A stretch of DNA of 64,000 bases from Brachyhypopomus gauderio (lineage: Eukaryota; Chordata; Actinopteri; Gymnotiformes; Hypopomidae): positions 636,927 through 700,926 of the forward strand of contig NW_027506874.1 in the NCBI RefSeq assembly GCF_052324685.1, read 5' to 3'. This document shows positions 37,601 to 49,094 of this stretch, piece by piece; within the stretch, counting starts at the first letter, position 1; each line of letters begins with the position of its first letter. A program made the position numbers and the translations under genes. Under the pieces are notes generated by a model. The model did not search any database. It saw nothing but the letters and a program-made list of their open reading frames with translations, and was not told the DNA's origin.

Positions 37601-37899
37601 TCATTTTTATGTGAATGAGATGCCAACTCAGGCAAAATGTTCAGTTTGTAAAAGATCTGTATTAATGAGTACAAGGCCTAAACTTATCTGTAGAAAATGT
37701 TGGCCCTCTTAAATTCATAAGATTTCATCATGTTTGTTGGAGTTGCGTTGCCATATTCTTTGCCATTACAGTAAAACATAAAAATTGAAATGAAACTTTC
37801 TGATTTATTGCAGATGCAGTGATCCAGAAATTTCCTGGCACCACCAGGAGCCAACTAGGCATTGCACTAAACCAAAAATTAACAGAGCTACGGGCGTAA
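31650..37899 (+). CDS. BEN-domain protein, seven exons, one apparent frame break
   Basis: Exons 31650-31857, 35587-35711, 36054-36537, 36636-36756, 36876-37020, 37319-37393 and 37814-37899, all with GT-AG sites. Exon 1 gives MFALVEWQDEKDDGSWSIVP. Exon 2 is basic (ICGKRKCRPNPKF). Exon 3 encodes EFDKELLEKIKSTHG, then five 14-residue copies of SPASPVGPPSTAP(S) and LQAENEAL. Exons 5-7 form a BEN domain: GSGVYVPKNVWW, TTMARVLLLGVFNIDTLLKS, VDALMNAVIQKFPG, LGIALNQKLTEL. BEN domains bind DNA or mediate protein contacts in chromatin repression, so a nuclear role is inferred. The exon-3 frame meets TAA at 36498-36500, and the phase at the next good donor (GTAAGT after 36537) does not match exon 4. The gene is therefore broken, mis-assembled or ends there in one isoform. 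It lies inside the 20.5-kb insertion. Confidence 0.78.
32530..32790 (+). other. 86-codon ORF in the hAT element, unknown
   Basis: Starts MSRHKGDLVLVSPPQNDKS and ends KTGVVENGRLVA. I do not recognise it. It lies within the hAT element and may be a chance frame or a captured fragment. There is no visible splice context or promoter. Confidence 0.25.
33354..33879. mobile_element. MITE with GGGTTTCCATCCA-type ends, nested in the hAT element
   Basis: Left end GGGTTTTCCATCCA and right end TGGATGGAAACCC are inverted repeats. The inner sequence repeats TGGATGGAAAA and GCGCAT motifs, including AAAACTGGATGGAAAA twice. The target duplication is unclear, so the superfamily is unassigned. Confidence 0.72.
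33885..34175. repeat. Repeat module shared by the hAT copies
   Basis: GCCGGGTTCATACACCTTTA, AAATATTTATACATATACTC, GACAGCTATTTGTTGTGAAA and CGTCAGGTAAATGTTCCTTC recur. Counterparts (opposite orientation for most) occur at 52150-52320, 54480-54520, 55625-55720 and 59926-60100. Confidence 0.75.
36187..36405 (+). repeat. Coding 42-bp minisatellite in BEN exon 3
   Basis: Five near-identical 42-bp units encode SPASPVGPPSTAPS-type 14-residue repeats. Unit length is a multiple of three, so copy number can change without frameshift. The region is Pro/Ser-rich and probably disordered. Confidence 0.92.
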
Positions 37900-38167
37900 A
37901 AAAAAATGTAGAAAACCCATGAATAGAAAACCCACTCTTGATATAAGGCCATATATGTTATTTATTACATTTCTGCATCATTACTGTGGAGATTTTTTGT
38001 TGTGTTTCTTTTTCTTGTTCAGTGTTCAAGAAACCTGAAGAGACTTATTACAACCACTGCCAGTGATGACTTGTCATGTTTCTTTTGTTTGGTTTTTGAT
38101 AAAAAAAGAAGCAATCAGTGGTGAATTTTGTTTGTTAACAAATGCATTGAACAGCATTTTTAAAATG
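37900..38167. other. BEN 3' flank with an inverted copy of the transposon subterminal motif
   Basis: 37920-37970 (ATAGAAAACCCACTCTTGAT, then ATAAGGCCATATATG and ACATTTC) is the reverse complement of the sequence just inside the left end, 28093-28145 (ATATCAAGAGTGGGTTTTCT). The spacing to the terminal GAAATGT is similar. It may be a former right end of the element or an internal terminal repeat. Confidence 0.65.
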
Positions 38168-38320
38168 AGTGCGCGAGGCACCGGGACGCTGCAACGCTGT
38201 TACAGATTCAACACGTGGATGAGTGAAGGAGCATCTGAATAAATGAGAGTTTTTATAATTTCTTGTGAGGACGTACAGCGGGCTCGGCGGTGTTGAACGC
38301 TGACAGTGATCTGTTTAAGA

Positions 38321-38666
38321 GCGGCCCGCGGTGAGGTGCAGCGATCCCCGTGGTGGAGTGAGAGCGGCCCGCGGTGAGGTGCAGTGATCCCCGTGGTGGA
38401 GTGAGAGCGGCCCGCGGCAAGGTGCAGCGATCCCCGTGGTGGAGTGAGAGCGGCCCGCGGTGAGGTGCAGCGATCCCCGTGGTGGAGTGAGAGCGGCCCA
38501 CGGTGAGGTGCAGCGATCCCCGTGGTGGAGTGAGAAGCGGCTCGCGGTGAGGTGCAGCGATCCCCGTGGTGGAGTGAGAGCGGCCCGCGGTGAGGTGCAG
38601 CGATCCCCGTGGTGGAGTGAGAACGGCCCGCGGTGAGGTGCAGCGATCCCCGTGGTGGAGTGAGAG
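38321..38666 (+). repeat. 43-bp tandem repeat in the LINE 5' region
   Basis: About eight copies of AGCGATCCCCGTGGTGGAGT plus GAGAGCGGCCCGCGGTGAGGTGC (a 43-bp unit). GC-rich tandem units before ORF1 resemble repeated promoter units known from some LINEs. Open frames on the minus strand here are repeat artefacts. Confidence 0.9.
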
Positions 38667-38671
38667 AGATC

Positions 38672-39379
38672 ATGGCTATGAAAGTGATACAAAAAGACAT
38701 AGAGGAACTAAAAGACTCCATGAACATGATGTCCGGTGAGTTGGCTACACTGACTAAACAACAGACAATTATAACTGAACTACTAAATGAAATCAAGCAG
38801 CTTAAAATGCTAAACATGGAGCAATCTAAAATAATAGAGTCTTTGGAAAACAGAGTAGCTGATTTGGAGCAGTATTCCCGAGTGAATGATGTCATAATAA
38901 CAGGACTAGTAATAAAACCACGGAACTATTCACAGGCTGTGAGAAGGAACAGGTCTGACAACATTTCAGAACATGAAAGTACAACAGAGGAGCAGGTAGT
39001 CACATTCCTGCAGAGTAAAGACATTGACATTGAAATTGAGAATATTGAAGCCTGTCATACTCTATCAACCAAAAGTCAGAGAGGAAAGTCTGCTGTATCA
39101 CCAATAATCATTCGATTCAATAACAGAAAACATAAGATTGATTTACTGAAGCAGGGAAGAAATCTGAAAGGTACAAATGTATATATTAATGAACATCTCA
39201 CCAAAAAGAATGCAGACATTGCTAAGAAAGCCAGATTACTAAAGAAACAGAATAAAATCCAGTCAACATGGACAACAAACTGTAAAGTTTTTATAAAAAC
39301 AAAAAATGCCCCTGAGAATGCTAAGGGTCTATGGATTAGATCCTTAGTGCAACTAGATAAGTTAGAAGATGATAAGTAG
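38672..39379 (+). CDS. LINE ORF1 protein
   Basis: 235 codons starting MAMKVIQKDIEELKDS. The first roughly 75 residues form a heptad-rich coiled coil (LNEIKQLKMLNMEQSKIIES, LENRVADLEQYSR). Then come a linker and a C-terminal domain with VYINEHLTKKNADIAKKARL and TTNCKVFIKTKN, which resembles the FP25K/ORF1 C-terminal domain of many LINE ORF1 proteins. The family binds RNA as a trimer and chaperones retrotransposition. The ATG at 38672 is chosen over 38633 because the latter lies in the tandem repeat. The frame is fully open. Confidence 0.82.
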   Translation: MAMKVIQKDIEELKDSMNMMSGELATLTKQQTIITELLNEIKQLKMLNMEQSKIIESLENRVADLEQYSRVNDVIITGLVIKPRNYSQAVRRNRSDNISEHESTTEEQVVTFLQSKDIDIEIENIEACHTLSTKSQRGKSAVSPIIIRFNNRKHKIDLLKQGRNLKGTNVYINEHLTKKNADIAKKARLLKKQNKIQSTWTTNCKVFIKTKNAPENAKGLWIRSLVQLDKLEDDK

Positions 39380-41837
39380 TTGGATACACAACCATTCATT
39401 TTTTTCCCCTCATTCTTCTTTAAAAAAATTAAATATGGTACTGTGTTATTAAACTTAGATAAATATAAAAATGAAATAAAATATGAATACTCATCGAGAA
39501 TCAGAGTATAAAATATATGATGCTGATATTATGGGTGAATCAGATTTTTTTCCAGTGATTGAAGATTGTCAATATTATAATGAGGAGCAATTCAATGACA
39601 ATGAAATGGTAAATGGAGGTTTCTCAATCAATCATTTTAACAGTAGAAGTATGAATTCAAATTTTTCAAAAATAACAGACTATTTAAAACATTTAAACAG
39701 ACACTTCAGTATAATAGCAATATCAGAGACCTGGTTCAATGAAGAAAATATAAATAATTATGAAATAGAAGGATATACACTATATTATATGAATAGGAGC
39801 AATAAAAGAGGTGGGGGGGTTGCGTTATATATTGATATTGAATTGAAGTGTAAAATTTGAAAAAAAATGTCGATGAGTGTTGATGGTATAATGGAAATGA
39901 TTACAGTTGAAATAATAAATGACAATTCCAAAAATATAATAATTAGTTGTGTGTACAGGTCACCTGGTTCTAATATTGACGTATTTACACACAAAATCAC
40001 TGAGCTCCTGGAAAGTAGTTGTAATAAAACACTTTTTCTGTGTGGGGATTTTAACATTGATCTAAGAAGTCAAAATGATTCAAATAATATTAGTATGTTT
40101 ATCAATACAATGTATAGCTTAGGACTCTATCCTTTAATAACCAAATCAACAAGAATTACAACTCGCAGTGATACAGTGATTGACAATATCTTTACAAATA
40201 TAAGAAATGAAGAGGTGCTAAGTGGGATCCTGATAGCTGACATAAGTGATCATTTGCCAGTGTTTACAATTTGTAAAAATAATCAGCACAGCAAAGAGAT
40301 AGTTTTAATTAAGAAACAAATGATAAATAGATAAAAAAAAAGCTATGGATAAACTAAAAGATGATTTAAAAAAACAAAATTGGAAAGATGTGTATGTTAA
40401 TGATGTAAATAGAGCATATGATGTGTTTATGAATATTCTGAAAACACTGTATGAAAAAAATTGTATGCAAAAAATTTGTGTTAAGAGAAATGTTGTTGAT
40501 AAGCCATGGATGACGAACGGATTAAGAAACGCCTGTAAGAAAAAGAATTACTTGTATTCATGCTTCCTGAAATTAAGAACAAAAGAAGCAGAAGAGAGAT
40601 ACAAGAAGTATAAAAACAAGTTGTCATGGATTTTAAGAAAACATAAGAAGGAACATTATAGTGCCTTACTAAATAAAAGTAAAGGTAACATGAAAGCAGC
40701 ATGGGGAGTAATAAATAGTGTTTTGAAAAATCATAAAACAACTTCAGATGTTTCACAGTATTTTGTAAAGGATGATAAAGAAATATTTGATCAAAGTGAA
40801 ATTGTGAATGAATTTAATCATTACTATGCGAATGTAGGCCCAAGTCTTGCAGATAAAATACCAAAAGATGATAATAGTACAAGCCACACAGTCAGGGGTT
40901 GTGTCAACAGCATCTTTCTTGGTGAAACTGATAAAGAGGAAATACTAAGCATTGTTAAAAAATTTACAGATAAAAGATCAAAAGATGGGGCTAACATGGA
41001 TATGATGTTAGTGAAGGATATAATTGATTGTGTTATAGAGCCATTTACATATATATGTAATTTATCATTTTCAACTGGAATATTTCCTGATAATATGAAG
41101 TTAGCTAAGATAGTTCCTCTCTATAAGAATGGTGACAAATCTCTCTTTGAAAACTATAGACCAATATCATTGTTGCCACAATTTTCAAAAATTTTAGAGA
41201 AATTATTTGTGAAAAGGTTAGATCAATTTATTGATAGACAAAATATTTTAAGTAGCAGTCAGTATGGGTTTAGAACAAATAATTCAACATCAATGGCCCT
41301 CATTGAGCTGATGGAACAGATAACAACGGCTGTTGATCAAAAACAGTACTGTGTTAGCGTATTTGTTGACTTAAAGAAAGCATTTGACACCATTGACCAT
41401 AATATTCTTCTTGGAAAATTGAATAAATACGGGATTAGAGGAACAGCACTACTGTGGGTATCTAGCTATCTGGAAAATAGAAAACAATTTGTACAATTAA
41501 ATGATATACGATCTGAACTTTGCAATATTACGTGTGGAGTACCTCAGGGTTCCGTACTTGGTCCAAAGCTATTTATTTTATATGTGAATGATTTGGTGAA
41601 TGTATCAAGACTGTTTACATGCATATTATTTGCAGATGATACCACATTTTTATGTTCAGGGAATGATATAGAACGCATGCTGGATATGACACAGAAAGAA
41701 TTTGTAAAAATACAAACTTGGTTTCAACTCAATAAATTATCATTGAATTTGGATAAAACTAATTTTATGATTTTCAGTAATAGAAAGAAAACTATAGATA
41801 TTCCATTTAGAGTTGATAGTGTTGAGGTACGTAGAGT

Positions 41838-42464
41838 TGTCACGTCCAGCCCCTCCCTCCTCCCTGGTCCCGCCTAGCTCCCCGCTCCCATTCGTTCCTC
41901 CCTCTGTCTGTCACGCCCCCGTCGTCAGTCTCGTACACCTGAGTCTTGTTCCACCGTCGTGTTTCCGTGTATAAAAACCCCCTCGTGTTTTACCCCGGTG
42001 TCGGTCATTCCCTGCACGGTAATCCCTCGCTCCTTCTATATCTCGTTTCTTCCAGACCTGTTCCTCCCGCTATTCTTGTTCTCCCTTGACTTCGCTCCCT
42101 GTCTGTTTGTTAGTTGTTCCCAGTGTCTACGCCTGTGTTCTGAGTGTATGTTCCCTCGTTGGTATTTCTTATATGATTTTATCTTGCTGTCTGTTTGGGT
42201 TACCCTACTGTTGTGCTTTAGCGTTTCTTATGTCTAGTTGCCCCGGTGTTCATTGTTGCTTATGTGTTTACAGTTTGTTAGTTGTGTGTTCATACGTATG
42301 CCTGTTCCCAGTTGTTTAACGTTCCCGTTTAGTTCATGCTCTCTCCCCGTTAGTTTGCTTAGCTCCCTCTGTCTTCCGTGTCCTTATCGTGTTTGCCTCC
42401 CTTTTCATTAAAATCTACAAAGAACTCTGCATTTGCGTCATGCCTGCCCGTCGCAAACGTTACA
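41838..42464 (+). repeat. 5' LTR (627 bp)
   Basis: TG...CA ends; TATAAAAA at 41970 and a CATTAAAAT motif near 42407. Confidence 0.92.
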
Positions 42465-44800
42465 GAATGACCGACCAGTTTAACGCGACGCAGCAGAGCG
42501 ACCACACGTTAATTATGTCAACACAACCGTTTGACAGGGAAGCTTTCAACGAGCAGTTGGATTCCATCCAAGCCATGCTCGGTAAAGACGCTGATGGGAA
42601 ACCTGTGGCACTACCCTCTCTCTGTCTAGTCCCTGAGGTGTACGACGGTGAGAAGGGATTAGTCAGGAGCTTTCTCCTCCAATGTGAGGGTTACTTGCGA
42701 TTCCTCACGGTACCCCCACCACCCGAGAGCATACAGGTCGTATTCATGCGGTCACTATTAAAGGGAAAAGCCCTAGAGTGGGCTAACATTGTCCTAGCGC
42801 ACCGGGTTACGGATGCTTGGACTGTGAAGGGATTTTGCCGGACGTTATGTGAAAGGTTTGGTGGAGGTGTGTATGAGTCTGCCCCTCAGTGTCGACGGGA
42901 GATACCTGCTGACCTGTTGGTCAGTAGTGGGATCGAGACCTCCACACCTCCCGACGACGCCTGCACAGCCGCCCGGCCTCCCGACGACGCCTGCACAGCC
43001 GCCCGGCCTCCCGACGACGCCTGCACAGCCGTCCCAACCTACGATGACCGCATCCCGGAAGCCACTCCCCGAAGGCCCCCCAAGAATTTTTTGGGGGGAC
43101 GCAGTGGCCACTCACCGCAGGAGTGGCCAGCTCGGACCCGAGATGACGTCGGCCCGGTGGTCACGCCCCCCGATGACGTCGGCCCGGTGGTCACGCCCCC
43201 CGATGACGTCGCTCCGGCCGCCACGCCCGCCGATGACGTCGCTCCGGCCGCCACGCCCGCCGATGACGTCGGCCCGGTGGTCACGCCCGCCGATGACGTC
43301 GGCCCGGTGGTCACGCCCGCCGATGACGTCGGCCCGGCCGCCACGCCCGCCGATGACGTCGGCCCGGCCGCCACGCCCGCCGATGACGTCGCTCCGGCCG
43401 CCACGCCCGCCGATGACGTCGCTCCGGCCGCCACGCCCGCCAATGACGTCGCTCCGGCCGCCACGCCCGCCGATGACGTCGCCTCGGTGGACACGCCCGC
43501 CGATGACGTCGCCTCGGTGGACACGCCCGCCGATGACGTCGCCTCGGTGGTCACGCCCTCCGATGACGTCGCCTCGGCGGATACGCCCTCCGATGACGAC
43601 TGCACGGCGACCTCGCCCTCCGATGACGTCTTCACGGCGACGCCGCCTGTTCCCGCTCCCCGCCAGCGGGCTCCGCCTGTTCCCGCTCCCCGCCAGCGGG
43701 CTCCGTCTGTTCCCGCTCCCCGCCAGCGGGCTCCGCCTGTTCCCGCTCCCCGCCAGCGGGCTCCGCCTGTTCCCGTTCCCCGCCAGCGGGCCCCGCCTGT
43801 CTCCGCTGCCCGCCAGCGGGCCCCGCCTGTCTCCGCTGCCCGCCAGCGGGCCCCGCCTGTCTCCGCTGCCCGCCAACGGTCCCCGCCTGTCTCCGCTGCC
43901 CGCCAACGGCCCCCGCCTGCTCCCGCTGCCCGCCAACGGCCCCCGCCTGCTCCCGCTGCCCGCCAACGGCCCCCGCCTGCTCCCGCTGCCCGTCAGCGGG
44001 CCCCACCTGTTCCCGCTGCCTGTCGACCGGTCCCTGTGGCCCCTCCGCCGGCCTCCGCTGTTCCTCGGCCGGACCTGCCGGTACCCCTGGACCCTTCCCT
44101 GGCTCCCCTGGGAACTCCTCCAGCTCCGCCGGCTCCCCAGTACCCTCCTCAGCCCACGCCAGCCCCCACAGAGACTGCCTCGCCCGCCTGTGGGCCTGGA
44201 GCTGGTTTTTTGCTGAACTGTCCGGACACTGTCCCTCCTGTTAACCCTGTTTTACACTCACCTGTGTTCCCTTTTTTGCCCTGTCCCCTCCCTGGCTTCC
44301 TGTTGGTCCCCGTTCCTGTGTGCGTGTCTGTCCGCGTCCGCGTGCCTGTCCCTGTGTCCGTCCTTGGTGGTGTCCTCCATGTCCCTGTGCCAGTCTCTGT
44401 TCCCCAGGTAGTCACCCACTTTGTTCCCGTCCCTGTCTCCGTCGTCCTCCGTCTGTTTGCCTCTGTGTCCCAGCCTTCCCGAGTGTCCAGTCCTGTACCC
44501 TTGACCGCGCCTTGTCCGGCCCCCTTGGTCTCGCCCCCTGTGTCGACCCCCTGTCCTGTCTCGTCTGGCCCCGTTCCTTGTCCTGGTCCTCCCGTGCGTT
44601 CGGTGCCCAAGCCATCGTGTCCGTCCTGCCCCGTGTCTGTTGTCCCCGCCCCGGCCTCGTCCTCTCGTTTCCCTCTGTGCCGTGGTGTCTCTGTCCCCAA
44701 CGTCTGTCCGGTCCTCCCTGGTTGGCGTGCCCCGGAGTTGCACGCCTTGAGGGGGGGTTATGTCACGTCCAGCCCCTCCCTCCTCCCTGGTCCCGCCTAG
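42440..44800 (+). CDS. Gag-like ORF with two coding minisatellites
   Basis: 786 codons. The ATG lies in the 5' LTR (MPARRKRYRMTDQFN) and the stop lies in the 3' LTR. Residues about 40-160 resemble the capsid-type gag of vertebrate Ty3/gypsy elements (LVPEVYDGEKGLVRSFLLQC, FMRSLLKGKALEWANIVL, FCRTLCERFGG). Two long coding repeats follow: 10-residue ADDVGPVVTP/ADDVAPAATP units (30 bp, 43140-43640) and 10-residue QRAPPVPAPR units (30 bp, 43648-44020). The C-terminus is Pro/Val-rich. No zinc knuckle or protease motif was seen. Gag would assemble the particle. In this element it may serve only cis packaging, which is inference. Confidence 0.65.
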   Translation: MPARRKRYRMTDQFNATQQSDHTLIMSTQPFDREAFNEQLDSIQAMLGKDADGKPVALPSLCLVPEVYDGEKGLVRSFLLQCEGYLRFLTVPPPPESIQVVFMRSLLKGKALEWANIVLAHRVTDAWTVKGFCRTLCERFGGGVYESAPQCRREIPADLLVSSGIETSTPPDDACTAARPPDDACTAARPPDDACTAVPTYDDRIPEATPRRPPKNFLGGRSGHSPQEWPARTRDDVGPVVTPPDDVGPVVTPPDDVAPAATPADDVAPAATPADDVGPVVTPADDVGPVVTPADDVGPAATPADDVGPAATPADDVAPAATPADDVAPAATPANDVAPAATPADDVASVDTPADDVASVDTPADDVASVVTPSDDVASADTPSDDDCTATSPSDDVFTATPPVPAPRQRAPPVPAPRQRAPSVPAPRQRAPPVPAPRQRAPPVPVPRQRAPPVSAARQRAPPVSAARQRAPPVSAARQRSPPVSAARQRPPPAPAARQRPPPAPAARQRPPPAPAARQRAPPVPAACRPVPVAPPPASAVPRPDLPVPLDPSLAPLGTPPAPPAPQYPPQPTPAPTETASPACGPGAGFLLNCPDTVPPVNPVLHSPVFPFLPCPLPGFLLVPVPVCVSVRVRVPVPVSVLGGVLHVPVPVSVPQVVTHFVPVPVSVVLRLFASVSQPSRVSSPVPLTAPCPAPLVSPPVSTPCPVSSGPVPCPGPPVRSVPKPSCPSCPVSVVPAPASSSRFPLCRGVSVPNVCPVLPGWRAPELHALRGGYVTSSPSLLPGPA
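43140..43640 (+). repeat. 30-bp coding minisatellite containing TGACGTC
   Basis: About 16 units of GATGACGTCGGCCCGGTGGT plus CACGCCCGCC. Each unit carries the CRE-like core TGACGTCG or TGACGTCGC. Confidence 0.94.
43648..44020 (+). repeat. 30-bp coding minisatellite (Pro/Arg/Ala)
   Basis: About 12 units of CCTGTTCCCGCTCCCCGCCA plus GCGGGCTCCG. Confidence 0.94.
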
Positions 44801-45387
44801 CTCCCCGCTCCCATTCGTTCCTCCCTCTGTCTGTCACGCCCCCGTCGTCAGTCTCGTACACCTGAGTCTTGTTCCACCGTCGTGTTTCCGTGTATAAAAA
44901 CCCCCTCGTGTTTTACCCCGGTGTCGGTCATTCCCTGCACGGTAATCCCTCGCTCCTTCTATATCTCGTTTCTTCCAGACCTGTTCCTCCCGCTATTCTT
45001 GTTCTCCCTTGACTTCGCTCCCTGTCTGTTTGTTAGTTGTTCCCAGTGTCTACGCCTGTGTTCTGAGTGTATGTTCCCTCGTTGGTATTTCTTATATGAT
45101 TTTATCTTGCTGTCTGTTTGGGTTACCCTACTGTTGTGCTTTAGCGTTTCTTATGTCTAGTTGCCCCGGTGTTCATTGTTGCTTATGTGTTTACAGTTTG
45201 TTAGTTGTGTGTTCATACGTATGCCTGTTCCCAGTTGTTTAACGTTCCCGTTTAGTTCATGCTCTCTCCCCGTTAGTTTGCTTAGCTCCCTCTGTCTTCC
45301 GTGTCCTTATCGTGTTTGCCTCCCTTTTCATTAAAATCTACAAAGAACTCTGCATTTGCGTCATGCCTGCCCGTCGCAAACGTTACA
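44761..45387 (+). repeat. 3' LTR (627 bp)
   Basis: Same length and apparent sequence as the 5' LTR; preceded by the purine tract TTGAGGGGGGGTTA. Confidence 0.92.
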
Positions 45388-46300
45388 AGAGTTAGTGAGG
45401 TAAAGTTTTTGGGTGTCATCATTGATGAAAAGCTAACATGGAGACCACACATAAATCATATAAGAACAAAAATTGCCAAATCTATTTCATTGATGTACAA
45501 AGTAAGGGATTTATTTAATGATAAAGCTCTGTATATGCTGTATAATGCAATAATTGCTCCACACCTGAACTACTGTATTGAAGTCTGGGGTAAAGCATGC
45601 AAAACAATTATCAATCCTATAATAACTTTACAGAAAAGGGCTGTACGAATAATCACCAGAAAACATTACAGTCACCCATCAAATACACTGTTTTATCAGC
45701 TAAAATTATTGAAGTTAAATGATTTGGTTGATCTGAATATTTTATTGTTAATGTATAAAGCACATAAAACCATATTACCATCAAACATCCAATTAAAATT
45801 TGTAAAGAGAAAGAGCAGTTATAACCTAAAAGGGATAGAATTGTTTGAAAAACCTAAATTTAGAACTAGCTTAAAGGAGCAGTGTACCGTGATACAAGGA
45901 ATAAGATTATGGAATAACTTGAATAGTGATGTTAAAAATGCTAGATCTATATGTATGTTTAAAAGAATGGTAAAAGTGTGTTTGTTTAAAAAATATGAAA
46001 TAGTGTGATAAGCTGTTGTTAGATTGTTGATTGTTAGATTGTTGATTTTGGTTTGTTTTTTGTTTAGTTTTGTTTTGTTATGTTTAGTTATGTTTTGTTT
46101 TTTGTTTTGTTTTTTTACAAAATATTATAGTTGAAACTTCTTGGGAAATAAGGGGCAGATATTATAAGATTTTTTTCTTCTTTCTGCTGCCTTTCATTTT
46201 ATTAGTGAATTGTATACTTTCTTCTTTTGTGCATAAGTTTTAATTTGTTTATAATGAAATGAATAAATCTAATTAAAAAAAATAAAAAATAAAATAAAGA

Positions 46301-46388
46301 CTTTAAGTAAAGACAGATTACTCTTTTTAGCTAACTACAACATTTAACGTGGTTAAAGGTATGTCACATGCATTTGCATGAAGCATTG

Positions 46389-46427
<39 letters not shown>

Positions 46428-46527
46428 AACAGGATCTTATATGGTATATATATAGCATGTATTGTGTGTATTACATATAATTTCTATATTTAACACGTAT
46501 ATTTCCCACATATACCAAAGACTAAAC

Positions 46528-46587
<60 letters not shown>

Positions 46588-46618
46588 CACATATAGGTCA
46601 TATATATATACATGTATA
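46301..46618. other. ATATATG-rich subterminal region of the 20.5-kb element
   Basis: Contains (TA)n at 46393-46418 and 46533-46581 and ACATATA motifs. It is continuous in character with 48239-48552 on the other side of the Tc1 insertion. No gene. Confidence 0.6.
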
Positions 46619-48236
<1,618 letters not shown>

Positions 48237-48238
48237 TA

Positions 48239-48552
48239 TGTGATATATATGTCACATATACAATCAGTATGTGTACTGCAGTCATATGTTGATCACCCTC
48301 ATACAACATATATGAACATATATTGTGCATCAATATATTTGTATACAACACATTTTATATGTATATATTATATATATATATTAATGTATTATACATACAT
48401 AATCATACAAATATTTACGGTCCAGATATATATGTCAATGTATGAAATTGTTCCAATTTCTAATAAGTTTTATATATGTGTTTACTTAATATGAACATAT
48501 ATTACATATAAAACAATCTCATATATGTACATATATTACATTTGCGTATGGG
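48239..48552. other. ATATATG-rich right end of the 20.5-kb element
   Basis: AT-rich with many ACATATAT/ATATATGT motifs, ending ACATTTGCGTATGGG, the right terminal inverted repeat. Confidence 0.65.
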
Positions 48553-48611
48553 AGGGGATGAGATCTAACAACACAACACAGTGTGCTCCTCTAAGAGGGG
48601 ATGAGATCTGA
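48553..48611. repeat. 43-bp minisatellite, right part
   Basis: About 1.4 units (AGGGGATGAGATCTAACAAC, then GTGTGCTCCTCTAAGA) of the array that ends at 28083. Confidence 0.93.
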
Positions 48612-49094
48612 CACTCACTGCTGTGAAAAGTCTTCTTTTACAATAATACCAAATATGGAACCTTCTGCACCTTGTACAGAATTTGCTTTGCCAATCTTCT
48701 CATTTCCTCATATTGTTCATATGTTGCAAGTTGTATGTCATGGTCCATGAGATCAGCACGTCTGACTTCAAGGATCTTATCTTCTAGACCAGAACATCCT
48801 GTGCTACTGCTACTGTATTATCACACGTCTGCTGAACATGTGCTAGTGATTAACGTGCTTAGTTCAAAGGAAAATATTACTGTATGTGTAAAATATTATT
48901 ACTATTATAACAGGCTCTGCACACACACACGCACACACACACTCACACACACACACACACAAGGACAATAACCGTAACAATAACGCAGACCACACCAACA
49001 CTCGGCCAAAGGGGGGTCAGTATGTGGAAAATATTACTATATGTGGAGGAATGTGTGACATACTAATATTGATGTAATCAGTAAAAATACGTGA
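48612..49094. other. Intergenic with CA microsatellite (48919-48961)
   Basis: No gene recognised. Confidence 0.45.

Larger units (their letters stand above)
41838..45387 (+). mobile_element. Non-autonomous Ty3/gypsy-like LTR element inserted in the LINE
   Basis: LTRs of 627 bp at 41838-42464 and 44761-45387 begin TGTCACGTCC, end CGTTACA and look identical by eye. AGAGT is duplicated at 41833-41837 and 45388-45392. The 5' LTR includes TATAAAAACCCCC (promoter-like, 41970-41982) and CATTAAAATC. The interior has a gag-like frame with two coding minisatellites and no pol. Identical LTRs suggest recent insertion by the machinery of an autonomous relative. Confidence 0.93.
39483..46008 (+). pseudogene. 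LINE ORF2 (endonuclease-reverse transcriptase), interrupted
   Basis: An AP-endonuclease domain (FNSRSMNSNFSKITDYL, IIAISETWFNEENIN, then LFLCGDFNIDLRS and DISDHLPVFT) is cut by an in-frame TGA at 39858-39860. A frameshift in the A9 run near 40333 shifts the frame. The reverse transcriptase follows from 40345 (YRPISLLPQFSKILEKLF, QYGFRTNNST, VFVDLKKAFDTIDHNIL, GVPQGSVLGP, LFADDT). The LTR element splits the sequence after 41837, and the frame resumes at 45388 (SEVKFLGVIIDEKLTW) and runs to 46008. The Pol copies LINE RNA at nicked DNA by target-primed reverse transcription. Three disabling lesions are visible in otherwise well-preserved sequence. Confidence 0.88.
38168..46300 (+). mobile_element. 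Nearly full-length LINE (Jockey/CR1-like group), broken
   Basis: Order: GC-rich 5' region with a 43-bp tandem repeat, ORF1 (38672-39379), ORF2 with endonuclease and reverse transcriptase (39483-46008), 3' UTR and an A-rich tail (AATAAAAAATAAAATAAAG). An LTR element is inserted in ORF2 at 41838-45387. The 5' boundary near GTGCGCGAGGCACCGGG is approximate. No target duplication was identified. ORF2 is dead as a unit but little diverged. Confidence 0.85.

Noticed and set aside
38200..38895. Minus-strand frames with HSTTGIAAPHRGPL-type repeats
   Set aside because: Antisense shadow of the 43-bp LINE 5' repeat and ORF1.
42845..44743. Several long alternative-frame and antisense ORFs over the gag-like region
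   Set aside because: GC-rich 30-bp repeats keep all frames open; only the 42440-44800 frame connects to the capsid-like N-terminus.
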